A DNA stretch of 64,000 bases, from positions 1,364,001 to 1,428,000 of the forward strand of contig OZ271831.1 in assembly GCA_965601455.1 (NCBI GenBank), read 5' to 3'. The stretch is from JANQEU01 sp965601455. GTDB taxonomy: Bacteria > Bacteroidota > Bacteroidia > Cytophagales > Cyclobacteriaceae. A program made the translations under genes and the position numbers. Of this stretch, positions 16,170-25,138 are shown in pieces; position 1 is the first letter of the stretch, and the number at the start of each line of letters is the position of its first letter. The notes beneath the pieces were generated by a model, which made no database searches, was not told where the DNA came from, and saw only the letters and a program-made list of their open reading frames with translations.

Positions 16170-17057
16170 CTAGCGAGGGAATAGTGTTCCTTTAGACACT
16201 AAAATGGAAGAACCGCTTACCTTAACGGCGGTGATGTTTGTGCCCGATTTTTCAATATCTACCTCAAGGATACTGGGTCTTCCCATTTCGAAGCCCTGTT
16301 CGCTAACATAGGGGCCGGGTAACAAATCATAGTGAGTGATGTAACAACCTAGCGGGCCGTTGGCTGATCCTGTAGCTGGATCTTCAAGAATGCCAGCTTC
16401 TGGTGCAAACATACGTCCATGAACATTGGATCCTTCAAGCTCACCTTCAAGAGTGAATGCATAAACGAACGCCTGATTAAACCGCTCCGACAGGCTGTCC
16501 CAAAGGTCGAGTCTGAATCGTATATTTCTAATTGATTCGATATTCCTGACCGGTACAATGACATAAGGAACCCCACAACTTACTTTTTGAATGGGAGCTT
16601 CGTGCAGGTCAGCTTCTTCCAAACTCAACAGTTTCGCAATTTCCTGCCTCTCCTGAAAAATCTCCAGGAATTCAGGGAGAACCTGGAACATGGTTGCCTT
16701 GCTAACTGTGTTATTTTCCACTGCAAGATCCACGCGGATATTCCCGACTTTTTGGTTTAAATTAAGGCTTTGCTTATTGACTATTTCCGGATATAAAAGA
16801 CTTAATAGATGTGACGTACCTATGGTCGGGTGTCCAGCGGTTGGGAGCTCTCTGGTGGGGGTGAAAATTCTCATATTAAATGAGCCATCCTCCTGCGGTT
16901 TCGATACAAAAACCGTTTCCGACAGGTTGAACTCATTTGCAATTTTCTGCATTGTATGATCAGGTATTTCCGGTGATTCAGGAATCACTGCTAATTGATT
17001 TCCACCGAATAGTTGTTTAGTAAATACATCCAGTGTGTAGAAGGTTAGTGGGTTCAT
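16170..17057 (-). CDS. PhzF family isomerase
   Basis: Starting at 17057 the protein is 295 residues, the usual family length, beginning MNPLTFYTLDVFTKQLFGGN. Family motifs are the catalytic-loop NEFNLSETVFV with its glutamate, the TPTRELPTAGHPTIGTSHLL segment, and the symmetric second-half DPATGSANGPLG. PhzF proteins are pseudosymmetric proton-transfer isomerases; only a few make phenazines, and no phenazine genes are nearby. The open frame extends upstream to 17228, but that part crosses into the divergent polyprenyl synthase gene and is not homologous. ATG 17063 is an alternative start. Confidence 0.9.
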   Translation of the reverse strand: MNPLTFYTLDVFTKQLFGGNQLAVIPESPEIPDHTMQKIANEFNLSETVFVSKPQEDGSFNMRIFTPTRELPTAGHPTIGTSHLLSLLYPEIVNKQSLNLNQKVGNIRVDLAVENNTVSKATMFQVLPEFLEIFQERQEIAKLLSLEEADLHEAPIQKVSCGVPYVIVPVRNIESIRNIRFRLDLWDSLSERFNQAFVYAFTLEGELEGSNVHGRMFAPEAGILEDPATGSANGPLGCYITHYDLLPGPYVSEQGFEMGRPSILEVDIEKSGTNITAVKVSGSSILVSKGTLFPR

Positions 17058-17149
17058 GAGCATTTGTCTTTCATATTTGATCTTCAAGTTAATTTTAAGT
17101 TTTACAAGTTTACCCGTGTGAACATGGTAATATTGCATCTCTTCGCCGT

Positions 17150-18124
17150 ATGACGCTGAAACTCCAAAATATACAGGCTCCTGTTGCAAAGGAAATGACG
17201 GAATTTGAAAAGAAGTTTCGTCATTCAATGAGAAGTAGTGTGATGTTGCTGGATAAAATCACCGGTTACATCGTACGACGGAAAGGTAAACAAATGAGAC
17301 CCTTATTTGTTTTTCTTTCCGCTGGTGTAGTGGGGAAAATTGATGAGCCAACTTATCGCGGGGCCTCCTTGATTGAGCTGTTACACACGGCAACCCTGGT
17401 ACACGATGACGTTGTTGATGACGCGCATTATCGAAGGGGCTTTTTTTCAGTAAATGCCCTATGGAAAAATAAAATCGCTGTTTTAGTAGGTGACTTCCTT
17501 CTCTCGCGTGGCTTGTTGCTTTCTCTTGAAAATAATGACGTTGAGTTGTTGCGTATTGTCTCTAATGCAGTTAGGGAAATGGCTGAAGGAGAGTTGTTGC
17601 AAATGGAGAAGGCCAGAAAGCTGGATATTACTGAGGAGGTTTATTATGACGTCATCAGACAGAAAACAGCGAGTTTGATTCGCGCCTGCTGCCAGGTAGG
17701 GGCCTCGTCAACCAATGTATCTGAAGATATCGTTACGAAGATGGGTGATTTCGGTATGAATGTTGGAATGGCCTTTCAGATCAAAGATGACCTATTTGAT
17801 TTTGGTGCGCATGAAATAGGGAAACCTAGAGGTATTGACATTAAGGAGAAGAAAATGACCTTACCCCTGATATACTCTCTGAAAGATGCGTCCAAGGCTG
17901 ACAAGAAACACATAAAGAATCTCATAAAACACAGTGCGGAAAAGCCAAAGAATGTTGAGGAAGTTATAGACTTTGTCCGTAAATCAGGAGGCATTGAATA
18001 TGCTACCAGGGTAATGAAAGATTATCATCACAAAGCCATCAACATACTTCAATCATTTCCAGATTCCAAGTATCGTACTTCCCTCCAGCATTTGGTCCAG
18101 TTTACCATTGAAAGGACCAAGTAG
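17150..18124 (+). CDS. Trans-polyprenyl diphosphate synthase (octaprenyl/solanesyl type)
   Basis: 324 residues. Extends farnesyl diphosphate with isopentenyl units to the side chain of menaquinone. The two aspartate-rich motifs are LVHDDVVDDAHYRRG (about 85-99) and FQIKDDLFDF (about 207-216). KGKQMRPLFVFLS and GDFLLSRGL are also typical. Chain length cannot be read off surely. It resembles the long-chain IspB-like enzymes of Bacteroidota rather than the FPP synthase class, because the small residues before the first motif do not form a short-chain block. Divergent from PhzF. Confidence 0.9.
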   Translation: MTLKLQNIQAPVAKEMTEFEKKFRHSMRSSVMLLDKITGYIVRRKGKQMRPLFVFLSAGVVGKIDEPTYRGASLIELLHTATLVHDDVVDDAHYRRGFFSVNALWKNKIAVLVGDFLLSRGLLLSLENNDVELLRIVSNAVREMAEGELLQMEKARKLDITEEVYYDVIRQKTASLIRACCQVGASSTNVSEDIVTKMGDFGMNVGMAFQIKDDLFDFGAHEIGKPRGIDIKEKKMTLPLIYSLKDASKADKKHIKNLIKHSAEKPKNVEEVIDFVRKSGGIEYATRVMKDYHHKAINILQSFPDSKYRTSLQHLVQFTIERTK

Positions 18125-18135
18125 GCCGGTTATTA

Positions 18136-19002
18136 TTATTTGTTTTTCCAGTCAATCAAAGCCTTCGCATTTGCATATTGAGCAAAAAAGTAGGTGGAGA
18201 ACTCAAATCCAAAGTATTGGTCCGCATTCTGAATGATATTTGCTGCTTCCTGGTGCCCTGCCAAACCGGCACTGAGTAGCTTCAGTAAAATTGTCCGGTA
18301 ATCCGCTTCATTGTCATAGCCTTTCCCTTTAAAGCTTTGAAGTTCACTAAGGAAAGCCAGCGCTTGCTCCTCAGAAACAATTGGTTTGGCAACCAGCTCC
18401 CTTTTGCTGAGGTTTCGATTACTTAATACTTGTCTACTTATTGGCAATCGTTTTATTTCCCAATTGGGACCTGTAGGTAATTTTTTTAATGATTCAACGA
18501 CCAAGGATTCATCCCGGATATAGACACTACAAGTTTCGGTGGGTCCATAGTATGCAAGTTGCTTTTGGCCAGAGCAGCTGATTACCTGGAATCCTTGAGC
18601 TATTATCTTTTCCTTGGTTTGTCGTTGAAGCATACTGCCGCAGACAACAATTGATCCGCTATTATCTTGGAGATGTATCAGTGGTTTTTCTTTTTCTTTA
18701 AGGCAAGCACAAGAAATATCTTCATCCAGGAAATAGGCCGATATCTGATCTTTTAGTACATATCCACCATCTGCATTGTTTTCTAAGTCCAACGGCTCTA
18801 CGTACCACCATTCCTCTTCACTTTCCGGCCACATATAAAAGGCTTCTCCCTCTTTCAGTCGGAACATAGCTCCAAATCCTGGCCCTTTCCCATTTCGAGC
18901 GACCACTTCACCTGAAGGATGGTTGATAATGCCCAGGGGTTGTTGCGCCCACGTGAGTATGGATATGGACGTGAAAAAAAGCAATAGAAATAGTCTGCTC
19001 AT
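18136..19002 (-). CDS. Secreted protein with an N-terminal SH3-like domain, function unknown
   Basis: 288 residues with a signal peptide (MSRLFLLLFFTSISILTWAQ). Residues about 22-90 look like a bacterial SH3 or SH3b fold (GEVVARNGKGPGFGAMFRLKEGEAFYMWP...EEWWYVEP). The middle has CACLKEKEKP and a later Cys pair. The C-terminal third is helical (SEEQALAFLSELQSFKGKGY). No catalytic motif is recognised. It follows the MutS-like gene by 26 nt on the same strand and probably shares its transcript. Confidence 0.6.
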   Translation of the reverse strand: MSRLFLLLFFTSISILTWAQQPLGIINHPSGEVVARNGKGPGFGAMFRLKEGEAFYMWPESEEEWWYVEPLDLENNADGGYVLKDQISAYFLDEDISCACLKEKEKPLIHLQDNSGSIVVCGSMLQRQTKEKIIAQGFQVISCSGQKQLAYYGPTETCSVYIRDESLVVESLKKLPTGPNWEIKRLPISRQVLSNRNLSKRELVAKPIVSEEQALAFLSELQSFKGKGYDNEADYRTILLKLLSAGLAGHQEAANIIQNADQYFGFEFSTYFFAQYANAKALIDWKNK

Positions 19003-19028
19003 ATAGTCAGGTTTGGAATAACTTCAAA

Positions 19029-20783
19029 TTAAGCAATTCCCATAATTCTTAATAACTCCGAGGCATTTGTGGAAGTGCACTTACCGGACGTAAGCCGATA
19101 ATCAAATACCAGTTTATTCTCCTTCAGTTGACTATTGAAGCTGAAATCCTTGATATTATCCTCTTTCGAGAATTCATCAGAGAGCTCAAGATCATGGGTA
19201 GAAACGAAACCATGAGCACTAGTCTTCAAAAGTCTATTGATTATTCCCTTAGCCCCGGCATGTCTGTCTTTCGAATTAGTGCCCTTAAGGATTTCATCCA
19301 AAAAGAAAAGAACGTTTTCTTGTTCCTCGATCTTTTCGAATAGTCTTTTGATTCTTTTCAATTCAGCGTAAAAAGATGAGGTATGTTCCTTCAGGTTATC
19401 CTCTGTTCGCATTCCACAAAAGAGATCATATTTGGAACAGGTGAATTCATCGGCAGCAACAGGCAAACCTTGCCAGGCCATCAATACGTTTATTCCGATT
19501 GTTCGCAAAAAAGTACTTTTCCCTGACATATTTGAGCCGGTAATGAGTACGATTTTCTGATCAACGAAGCTAAAGTCATTCCCTACAACCTCGGAACCTT
19601 TAATTAATGGATGTCTTACATTTTTCGCAACAAGTATGGATTCCTTATCGGTCAAAGTGGGAAAGGAGTAATCCTGATGGGCAAAATGATAGATGGCAAA
19701 GCTGTTTAATACTTCCATTTGATGAACCAGGTCCATCCATTCACTCAGTCGGTCATAATTTCTGGAAAGCCAATTTTGGATGGAGATCGAAGTATAGACA
19801 TCCAGAAGTAGGAAAATATTTAGTAACCAATACATCATATTTGATCGGTTATCATAGGCGTATATAAGTCTTTTGATTTTAACTAACTCTGCTATGGCCT
19901 GCCCCTCCGCTCCCTGTTTCAAACGATCCAACAGTTTTGAATTACCGGCAGACAATCCTGAAATAGCCTGAAAAGCAGGAAGGTATTGCATGGAAAGCTT
20001 CTCAACGAGATGATTGTATTTTGACAAGGAATGCAGGCTCTTCTGAAAAAATGATAAGAAGACACCATTTATTAATAGGGCAATCCACAAAAAACCTATA
20101 GGAAGCACTTCAAAAACCCAGAGCATGGATAGTGCTACCGAAGAACCAGAAAGGAGGATTGTTGGAAATAACACGAATTTTCCGGGTTTAGCAGGCGGTT
20201 CCTTGTCGAATGATTTCGTTTGTTTGTCTTCGTCTTTTTTAATTCCTGCTTCAAATTCCTGAATCCACTTGATTTGGTCACCCAGTTGCCTGATTGCAAC
20301 TTGTCTTTCAGTTGCCTCAGTAATTGAAAGGATTTTCTTAAGTGAATTGGCCAGGGCATCTTTTGAAGCTTTGATTCTACATCGGCTAATGGTTTCGAAT
20401 AGAGAACCCGCCCCAAAAACATCCAGATCATAGGTAAACGCATGGGACCGCTCAATGTAAGAGCTGCCGTCTTCTGCATGCGGTTGATCTCCTTTTAACC
20501 TGGCAATCTCATCTCGATTTATAATCGAAAGCTCTCTCTTAAGGAGCGCCTTCTTCTTCCATTTTTGGTGTTGTGAAACAAGAACCATGAATCCTACAAG
20601 CCCAAGGAAGAAAGAAAAAGCTACAGTAGCCTGTATGTAAAATGTTGACTGGTAAAGAAGGTAGATCCAGAGGATGAAAAAGATTGCCCTTAACCAGGAA
20701 TACAGCTTTACTTTTCTCTCGTATTGATCTTCCAATAGGAGGGATTCCTCCAGTTGTAACTTGAAAAAATTTGAGGGGGACAT
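19029..20783 (-). CDS. Membrane-anchored MutS-like ATPase
   Basis: 584 residues. The C-terminal half is a MutS ATPase domain: Walker A ITGSNMSGKSTFLRT (about 418-432), the DEFTCSKYDLFCGMRTEDNL loop, Walker B NVLFFLDEILKGTNSKDRH, and the trans-acting STHDLELSD. The N-terminal mismatch-recognition and connector domains of MutS are absent. In their place are two N-terminal membrane segments (about 32-70) and another pair (about 200-245). Such MutS-related membrane proteins occur in Bacteroidota with no defined role; they are unlikely to do classical mismatch repair. The SH3-like secreted protein follows in the operon. Confidence 0.85.
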   Translation of the reverse strand: MSPSNFFKLQLEESLLLEDQYERKVKLYSWLRAIFFILWIYLLYQSTFYIQATVAFSFFLGLVGFMVLVSQHQKWKKKALLKRELSIINRDEIARLKGDQPHAEDGSSYIERSHAFTYDLDVFGAGSLFETISRCRIKASKDALANSLKKILSITEATERQVAIRQLGDQIKWIQEFEAGIKKDEDKQTKSFDKEPPAKPGKFVLFPTILLSGSSVALSMLWVFEVLPIGFLWIALLINGVFLSFFQKSLHSLSKYNHLVEKLSMQYLPAFQAISGLSAGNSKLLDRLKQGAEGQAIAELVKIKRLIYAYDNRSNMMYWLLNIFLLLDVYTSISIQNWLSRNYDRLSEWMDLVHQMEVLNSFAIYHFAHQDYSFPTLTDKESILVAKNVRHPLIKGSEVVGNDFSFVDQKIVLITGSNMSGKSTFLRTIGINVLMAWQGLPVAADEFTCSKYDLFCGMRTEDNLKEHTSSFYAELKRIKRLFEKIEEQENVLFFLDEILKGTNSKDRHAGAKGIINRLLKTSAHGFVSTHDLELSDEFSKEDNIKDFSFNSQLKENKLVFDYRLTSGKCTSTNASELLRIMGIA

Positions 20784-20835
20784 TAAAAAACAGAAAGTAT
20801 TTATTAAGTAACTTGATCCGAGAGATTTCGGAGGT

Positions 20836-20843
20836 CAAACTTA
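20836..20843 (-). promoter_or_regulatory. Candidate -7 element for the MutS-like operon
   Basis: Minus strand reads TAAGTTTG, an exact TAnnTTTG match, 52 nt before the start codon. No TTG lies 19 nt upstream, so confidence is moderate. Confidence 0.4.
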
Positions 20844-20892
20844 GACCTTAAATGTTATTTCACGTAAATAAAGGCAAGGCTGTTCAAGAAAT

Positions 20893-21093
20893 ATGGGAGA
20901 ATTACTGGACCGACAATATCAATTCTTTCAAAAGAATAAGGAGGTACTCGATCAAAAATATCCGGGGCAGTATATTGTCATACACGGAGAGAAGGTAGTT
21001 GAATCATTTGGCTCGGAGCGAGATGCCTACATCTACTGCGTACAGCACTTCAAAATTGGTACGTTTTTCATTCAATATATCGAGAAGGAGTAA
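20893..21093 (+). CDS. Small DUF5678-like protein
   Basis: 66 residues with the pattern YQFFQKNKEVLDQKYPGQYIVIHGEKVVESFGSERDAYIYCVQHFKIGTFFIQYI. The KY.G.YIVI..GKVV..F.S..DAY layout is that of DUF5678 proteins, small cytosolic alpha/beta proteins of unknown function. It has no signal peptide. It lies divergent to the MutS-like gene and convergent with the WD40-caspase gene, 19 bp away. Confidence 0.7.
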   Translation: MGELLDRQYQFFQKNKEVLDQKYPGQYIVIHGEKVVESFGSERDAYIYCVQHFKIGTFFIQYIEKE

Positions 21094-21112
21094 CTCGTTT
21101 AGAGACTAATTG

Positions 21113-24100
21113 TTAAGGTTCAATCAAGACAATTGGGAAGTCCTGACCTCTTGAAAAGGTATTTGGATATTGGGGTGAACCCTTATATTGTATACTCATC
21201 TCCGGCACCTGGTCGTCAAGGAATGATTTCAACTCGTAAATAGTGACTTTGCCATCTTTTGGAGCTCCATCGGCGGCACCATTTATTCCTTCAAGTAATA
21301 CATATGTAAACAACCCATGACCCAATTGATCGAACTCCGTGGCGTATTGATCACTACCAGCAGCTGCCAATACGTGAATTCCGGAACTACGTGATAGTTG
21401 GGCGATGGCTTTTTCTTCCGGTACACCTCTCTGTGCCAGAACTTCTACCGACCCTCCTGATTGACAAGCATCCATAATTATAACCTGTTTCAAGGCTTTT
21501 ATTTCTTTCATGGCTTCTTGAAGAACAGATGCCTCAACACCGTATTGATCCAAAACCTGATCGTCGTATAAGCGATTTGCCTCTGACGAAACAAGGTAGA
21601 ATTTATTATCAATCATACTTCCATGTCCTGCATAATAGAAGATAAAAACATCATTAATGGCTATCTCTTCCCGGAGCTTTGAAAGCTTCAAGAGGATACC
21701 ATCTTTAGTTGCCTCGGTGTCAAAAAGTTGGTGTAATACCACATTTTGATGGATGGCCTCACTTTTGGATTTCATCTTACTTGCAAATGAGCTTGCATCA
21801 GGTCTGGCGTAGTTAAGGTTAAGTGCCTGATTTGAGTATTCATTTATTCCTACAGCCAGTATATGACAGGTGCTGGCAGGTTCCTTACTGTTGGAATATA
21901 AAGTGACCTCCGGGCTGCTCGATACCAGACTAGTTTTTGAGGAAGCCGTTGCTGAGAACCGGTTAATCCCTGATATCAATTGGAAATCAATAGAATAGAC
22001 CTTTTCCTTTGCTTCAGAACGCACGCTCTGGGCCCTTTCCTGAAAAGCTACCCGCTTTCCGTTATGATAGAGGCGAATGTTTTCGATACCTCCACCAGCA
22101 TCCTGAATCTTTAGGAAAAGCGTGGCAGTATTTCCTTTTACGGGTAGCGCATTAAGCTTTAGAACTGGAGGTGGAGCGTCGTCAACGGCTTGTCCAAGGG
22201 AGGGTCCTTTTCTTTGTTTTTTAAACAATTGTTCTACCAATCCGGGCTGATAGTATCGGTCCATAACCTGTGACGCCCCTATGACTTCCATTCCCCGAAC
22301 AAAATGAATATTGGAAATCGCCGCATCCGTCCCATCAAAGTATCCTTCTGGTGTTTTTACCATCCAATCGTTTTTGCCGATCTGTATATGTTCGTATAAT
22401 TCAGATCGTGTGCTTATATCCCAAAGCCTGGTTACACCATCTACGTCTGTGGTCATCAAGATTTTTCCGTCAACTTCTAACCCTGTGATCTCAGCCTGAT
22501 GACCATCTAATGATTGAACTAGCTTCCCTTTGGCATCCCAGAAGTGAATACTACGGTCAGATCCAGCAGTCACAATTTCATTGCCAACCCAACTGGCGCC
22601 GAAAACAGGATAGGAGGTTTGGATACGGTCAGTTATGAGCCCACTATTCCAATCCCATGTTATTATTTGACCATCCCAACTGGAAGTGAGAATTTGATCT
22701 TCTCGGATCTGGATGGAAGTGACGGGTTCTGTGTGGCCTACAAGCTCCCGAACAAATCGTCCCGTTTTGATTTCCATCAGACGTAAAGTTTTATCCAGAA
22801 GACCAGTAACCAGATAGGAATCGTTCGAGCTGAAGGCCAGTGTATAGGCAGATGCCCCTTCCTTATAAAATGAGTTAATTTTTTCCCATGTTCTTGTATT
22901 CCAGATGCTGATGACACCATCCCAGCTACCTGCGGCCAGTAGTTTACCGTTATTGCTCAAAGCCAGGTCAAAAATTGGTTCTCTATGTCCTTTGATTGAC
23001 TTGATTACCTTTCCTGTGGTTTCGTCCCATACAATCAGTCGACCGTCCCCTCCTCCGCTTACAATCGTATTATCGTTAACTCTTTCGAAGGAAATAATAC
23101 CTTGCTCATGCCCGATATATTCCATATCGATGCTCGCAGATTGTACGTTCCATTTCCGAGCTTTGAATCCTGTTTTACCAACAAATAATCCTCCATGATC
23201 AAACATTCGTGCGGGTTTATATTTGATCCATTTAGCAATAAATCGCTCCCAATACTGTCCAATATCATAATCCAGGCCCGTGTAAGTGGAGTTAAGTATG
23301 CCTTCAAAACGACGTATTGACTTCCCTTCAAGATCGATTAGCAATACGATTTTTTCCAAGGCTATGGCAACCCATGGTTCTGTCGGGTGGAAGATAGCGT
23401 CTTCAATCTCACCTTCGAAACCTTTACCAAGTAATAATTGATTGTTTTTATCAAATACAAATAGCGAATCCTGAGTTGCGACTAGAAAATAATCGTCTGA
23501 AGAGTGGAAGTCCACGGCTCTACTGTCATCAAAGTCTTCACCGAAAGAGAAGAGCAACTCACCTGTTTCAATGCTAAATTTTTCAAGGGAATGATTATTC
23601 GAGACCTTGAGAAGGGACCGACTATCTGGACTAAAGGCCGTGAGGGTTCCGCAACCACCACAATAGCCTTCTTCAGGCGTGAACTGTGCAATCTCTGTCC
23701 AATCGGAAGTCTTAAAAATTCGCGCAGTCCGTTGATCCTCTCCGATAGAGAGGTATTTACTGTCGGGGCTAAAACGTACTTGAACACCATATCCCGTTCC
23801 TCGATCAGTATTCACACGAATTCTTTTTAGAATTTCCATTCTTTCCGTCTCGAAGATGTCGACTGAGTCTTCATAACTGCCTATAGCAAGATATTTCCCA
23901 TCAGGGCTCCAGGTGATCGAGGTCAGGAATCGCTCCTTTTCTGTTGGAACTTTCAGAAGTTTTCCGGAGGATAGCTCCCATACTCTGGCAGATCCGTCTG
24001 CACTGCTAGTTGCTAACTGATTTTTATAGATAGCTAATCCATTTACGGTATGCTCATGTCCGAGATAACTTCTCATTTCCTTTCCTGTCTGAACATCCCA

Positions 24101-24271
24101 TAAGCGGGCAGATTTGTCTCTACTTGCGGTGAGCAGGAATTGTCCATCTTCAGTGAACTGAACAGCCTTAACAACTTCACCGTGTCCTTTTTGAATCACA
24201 GCATTAAAGTCTTGACTTCGAGATTGGAATAGGAGTAGTGAGAGGAATATGCTTAGTGTATGGCGAAGCAT
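21113..24271 (-). CDS. Secreted WD40-repeat protein with C-terminal caspase (C14) domain
   Basis: 1052 residues. A signal peptide (MLRHTLSIFLSLLLFQSRSQ) is followed by about a dozen WD40-type repeats (about 25-640), for example LLTASRDKSARLWDVQTGKE and LATSSADGSARVWEL, enough for two propellers. A linker with an Ig-like segment (about 700-790) leads to a caspase-like domain (about 800-1045). That domain has CHILAVGINEY, the catalytic histidine H883 in FYYAGHGS, and the catalytic cysteine C936 in IIMDACQSGG. Both catalytic residues are intact, so an active peptidase with basic or other P1 specificity is plausible. The signal peptide predicts action outside the cytoplasm. No adjacent effector or sensor gene shows its target. 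Confidence 0.9.
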   Translation of the reverse strand: MLRHTLSIFLSLLLFQSRSQDFNAVIQKGHGEVVKAVQFTEDGQFLLTASRDKSARLWDVQTGKEMRSYLGHEHTVNGLAIYKNQLATSSADGSARVWELSSGKLLKVPTEKERFLTSITWSPDGKYLAIGSYEDSVDIFETERMEILKRIRVNTDRGTGYGVQVRFSPDSKYLSIGEDQRTARIFKTSDWTEIAQFTPEEGYCGGCGTLTAFSPDSRSLLKVSNNHSLEKFSIETGELLFSFGEDFDDSRAVDFHSSDDYFLVATQDSLFVFDKNNQLLLGKGFEGEIEDAIFHPTEPWVAIALEKIVLLIDLEGKSIRRFEGILNSTYTGLDYDIGQYWERFIAKWIKYKPARMFDHGGLFVGKTGFKARKWNVQSASIDMEYIGHEQGIISFERVNDNTIVSGGGDGRLIVWDETTGKVIKSIKGHREPIFDLALSNNGKLLAAGSWDGVISIWNTRTWEKINSFYKEGASAYTLAFSSNDSYLVTGLLDKTLRLMEIKTGRFVRELVGHTEPVTSIQIREDQILTSSWDGQIITWDWNSGLITDRIQTSYPVFGASWVGNEIVTAGSDRSIHFWDAKGKLVQSLDGHQAEITGLEVDGKILMTTDVDGVTRLWDISTRSELYEHIQIGKNDWMVKTPEGYFDGTDAAISNIHFVRGMEVIGASQVMDRYYQPGLVEQLFKKQRKGPSLGQAVDDAPPPVLKLNALPVKGNTATLFLKIQDAGGGIENIRLYHNGKRVAFQERAQSVRSEAKEKVYSIDFQLISGINRFSATASSKTSLVSSSPEVTLYSNSKEPASTCHILAVGINEYSNQALNLNYARPDASSFASKMKSKSEAIHQNVVLHQLFDTEATKDGILLKLSKLREEIAINDVFIFYYAGHGSMIDNKFYLVSSEANRLYDDQVLDQYGVEASVLQEAMKEIKALKQVIIMDACQSGGSVEVLAQRGVPEEKAIAQLSRSSGIHVLAAAGSDQYATEFDQLGHGLFTYVLLEGINGAADGAPKDGKVTIYELKSFLDDQVPEMSIQYKGSPQYPNTFSRGQDFPIVLIEP

Positions 24272-24377
24272 AGGGTAAAGATAAGAGACTGTATCAAGTC
24301 TTTTAGCACAATTGCCGTATAGAACTTAATCCGATCTCCTTTCTTAAAGTATGGATGAATAATTGCAGAAAGTATAA

Positions 24378-24941
24378 TTATTCGCCCTTGCAATCAATTG
24401 AATAATTTCTTTCAGAAGGACGAAAAACGAATGTTTGATCTTCACTACTCGAAAAATGAAGTAAACCTTCAATTACTTCATATTTATAAATTGTAGAGTA
24501 TTCGATCTCTTCACCAGACCCATAAAAATCATATTGAAACCAAAAAATGTCCTCCTCATCTACCTTGATTTCTATGTTCCATTTAACTCCATCTATAGAT
24601 GTTTCACCCAATTTCCATCCTTCACATGACGATAAAATCCCGTCATTATTAGAGAAATGTATAAAAGGTTCATTTGTATATGGTTTTGAGAATTTTATAT
24701 CTGGATGGTCACCATAAATATTTTCAGTAGCTGTCCAGATCGTCCCTTCGTACTTTGGTAAAAACTGACAAAACTTTAATCCCCAACCCCCACTACAATA
24801 CACTGCCAACGGGTCAAGGCCACCATATTCTCTTCCACCTCTATCTACCGCCACTTTGTCCCAAGACTCATTGTACTTTACGTCGTCATCCAAACAAGAA
24901 AACATGGCAAAGAATAAGAGTGATAGGAGTAATTTTTTCAT
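24378..24941 (-). CDS. Lipoprotein of unknown family (copy 1 of a tandem pair)
   Basis: 187 residues with a lipoprotein signal (MKKLLLSLLFFAMFSC, lipidated C16) followed at once by LDDDVKY, an acidic stretch like the surface-export signals of Bacteroidota lipoproteins. The body contains YEGTIWTATEN, CEGWKLGETS and a beta-rich end IYKYEVIEGLLHFSSSEDQTF. Four further cysteines are conserved with the paralogue downstream on the map, suggesting disulfides. No known domain is recognised. Probably outer membrane, possibly surface exposed. Confidence 0.75.
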   Translation of the reverse strand: MKKLLLSLLFFAMFSCLDDDVKYNESWDKVAVDRGGREYGGLDPLAVYCSGGWGLKFCQFLPKYEGTIWTATENIYGDHPDIKFSKPYTNEPFIHFSNNDGILSSCEGWKLGETSIDGVKWNIEIKVDEEDIFWFQYDFYGSGEEIEYSTIYKYEVIEGLLHFSSSEDQTFVFRPSERNYSIDCKGE

Positions 24942-25138
24942 TACGAATTAGTGTTCAACTAGTAAATCTACAAACAAACCAATCAATAGATACCGGGAAT
25001 TGCTTCTTCAATAAGTCATTCTTCTTGGGCTATGCCACTTGATATGCTAATACTACATCAATCTGGTTTCGCTGAACTTACCCAGCTTCTTTTTTGAACA
25101 GATGAGTAATTGAAGTAAGTACAATTATTTCGCCTTTG

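Noticed and set aside
17058..17228. Extended N-terminus for the PhzF protein
   Set aside because: It would precede the normal family start by 57 residues, shows no homology and runs into the start of the divergent polyprenyl synthase gene.
21113..24271. WD40-caspase gene as part of a phage defence island
   Set aside because: Neighbours are a DUF5678-like protein, a MutS-like ATPase and lipoproteins; no nuclease, reverse transcriptase, TIR, toxin pair or mobile element is near, and the signal peptide argues against a cytosolic sensor.
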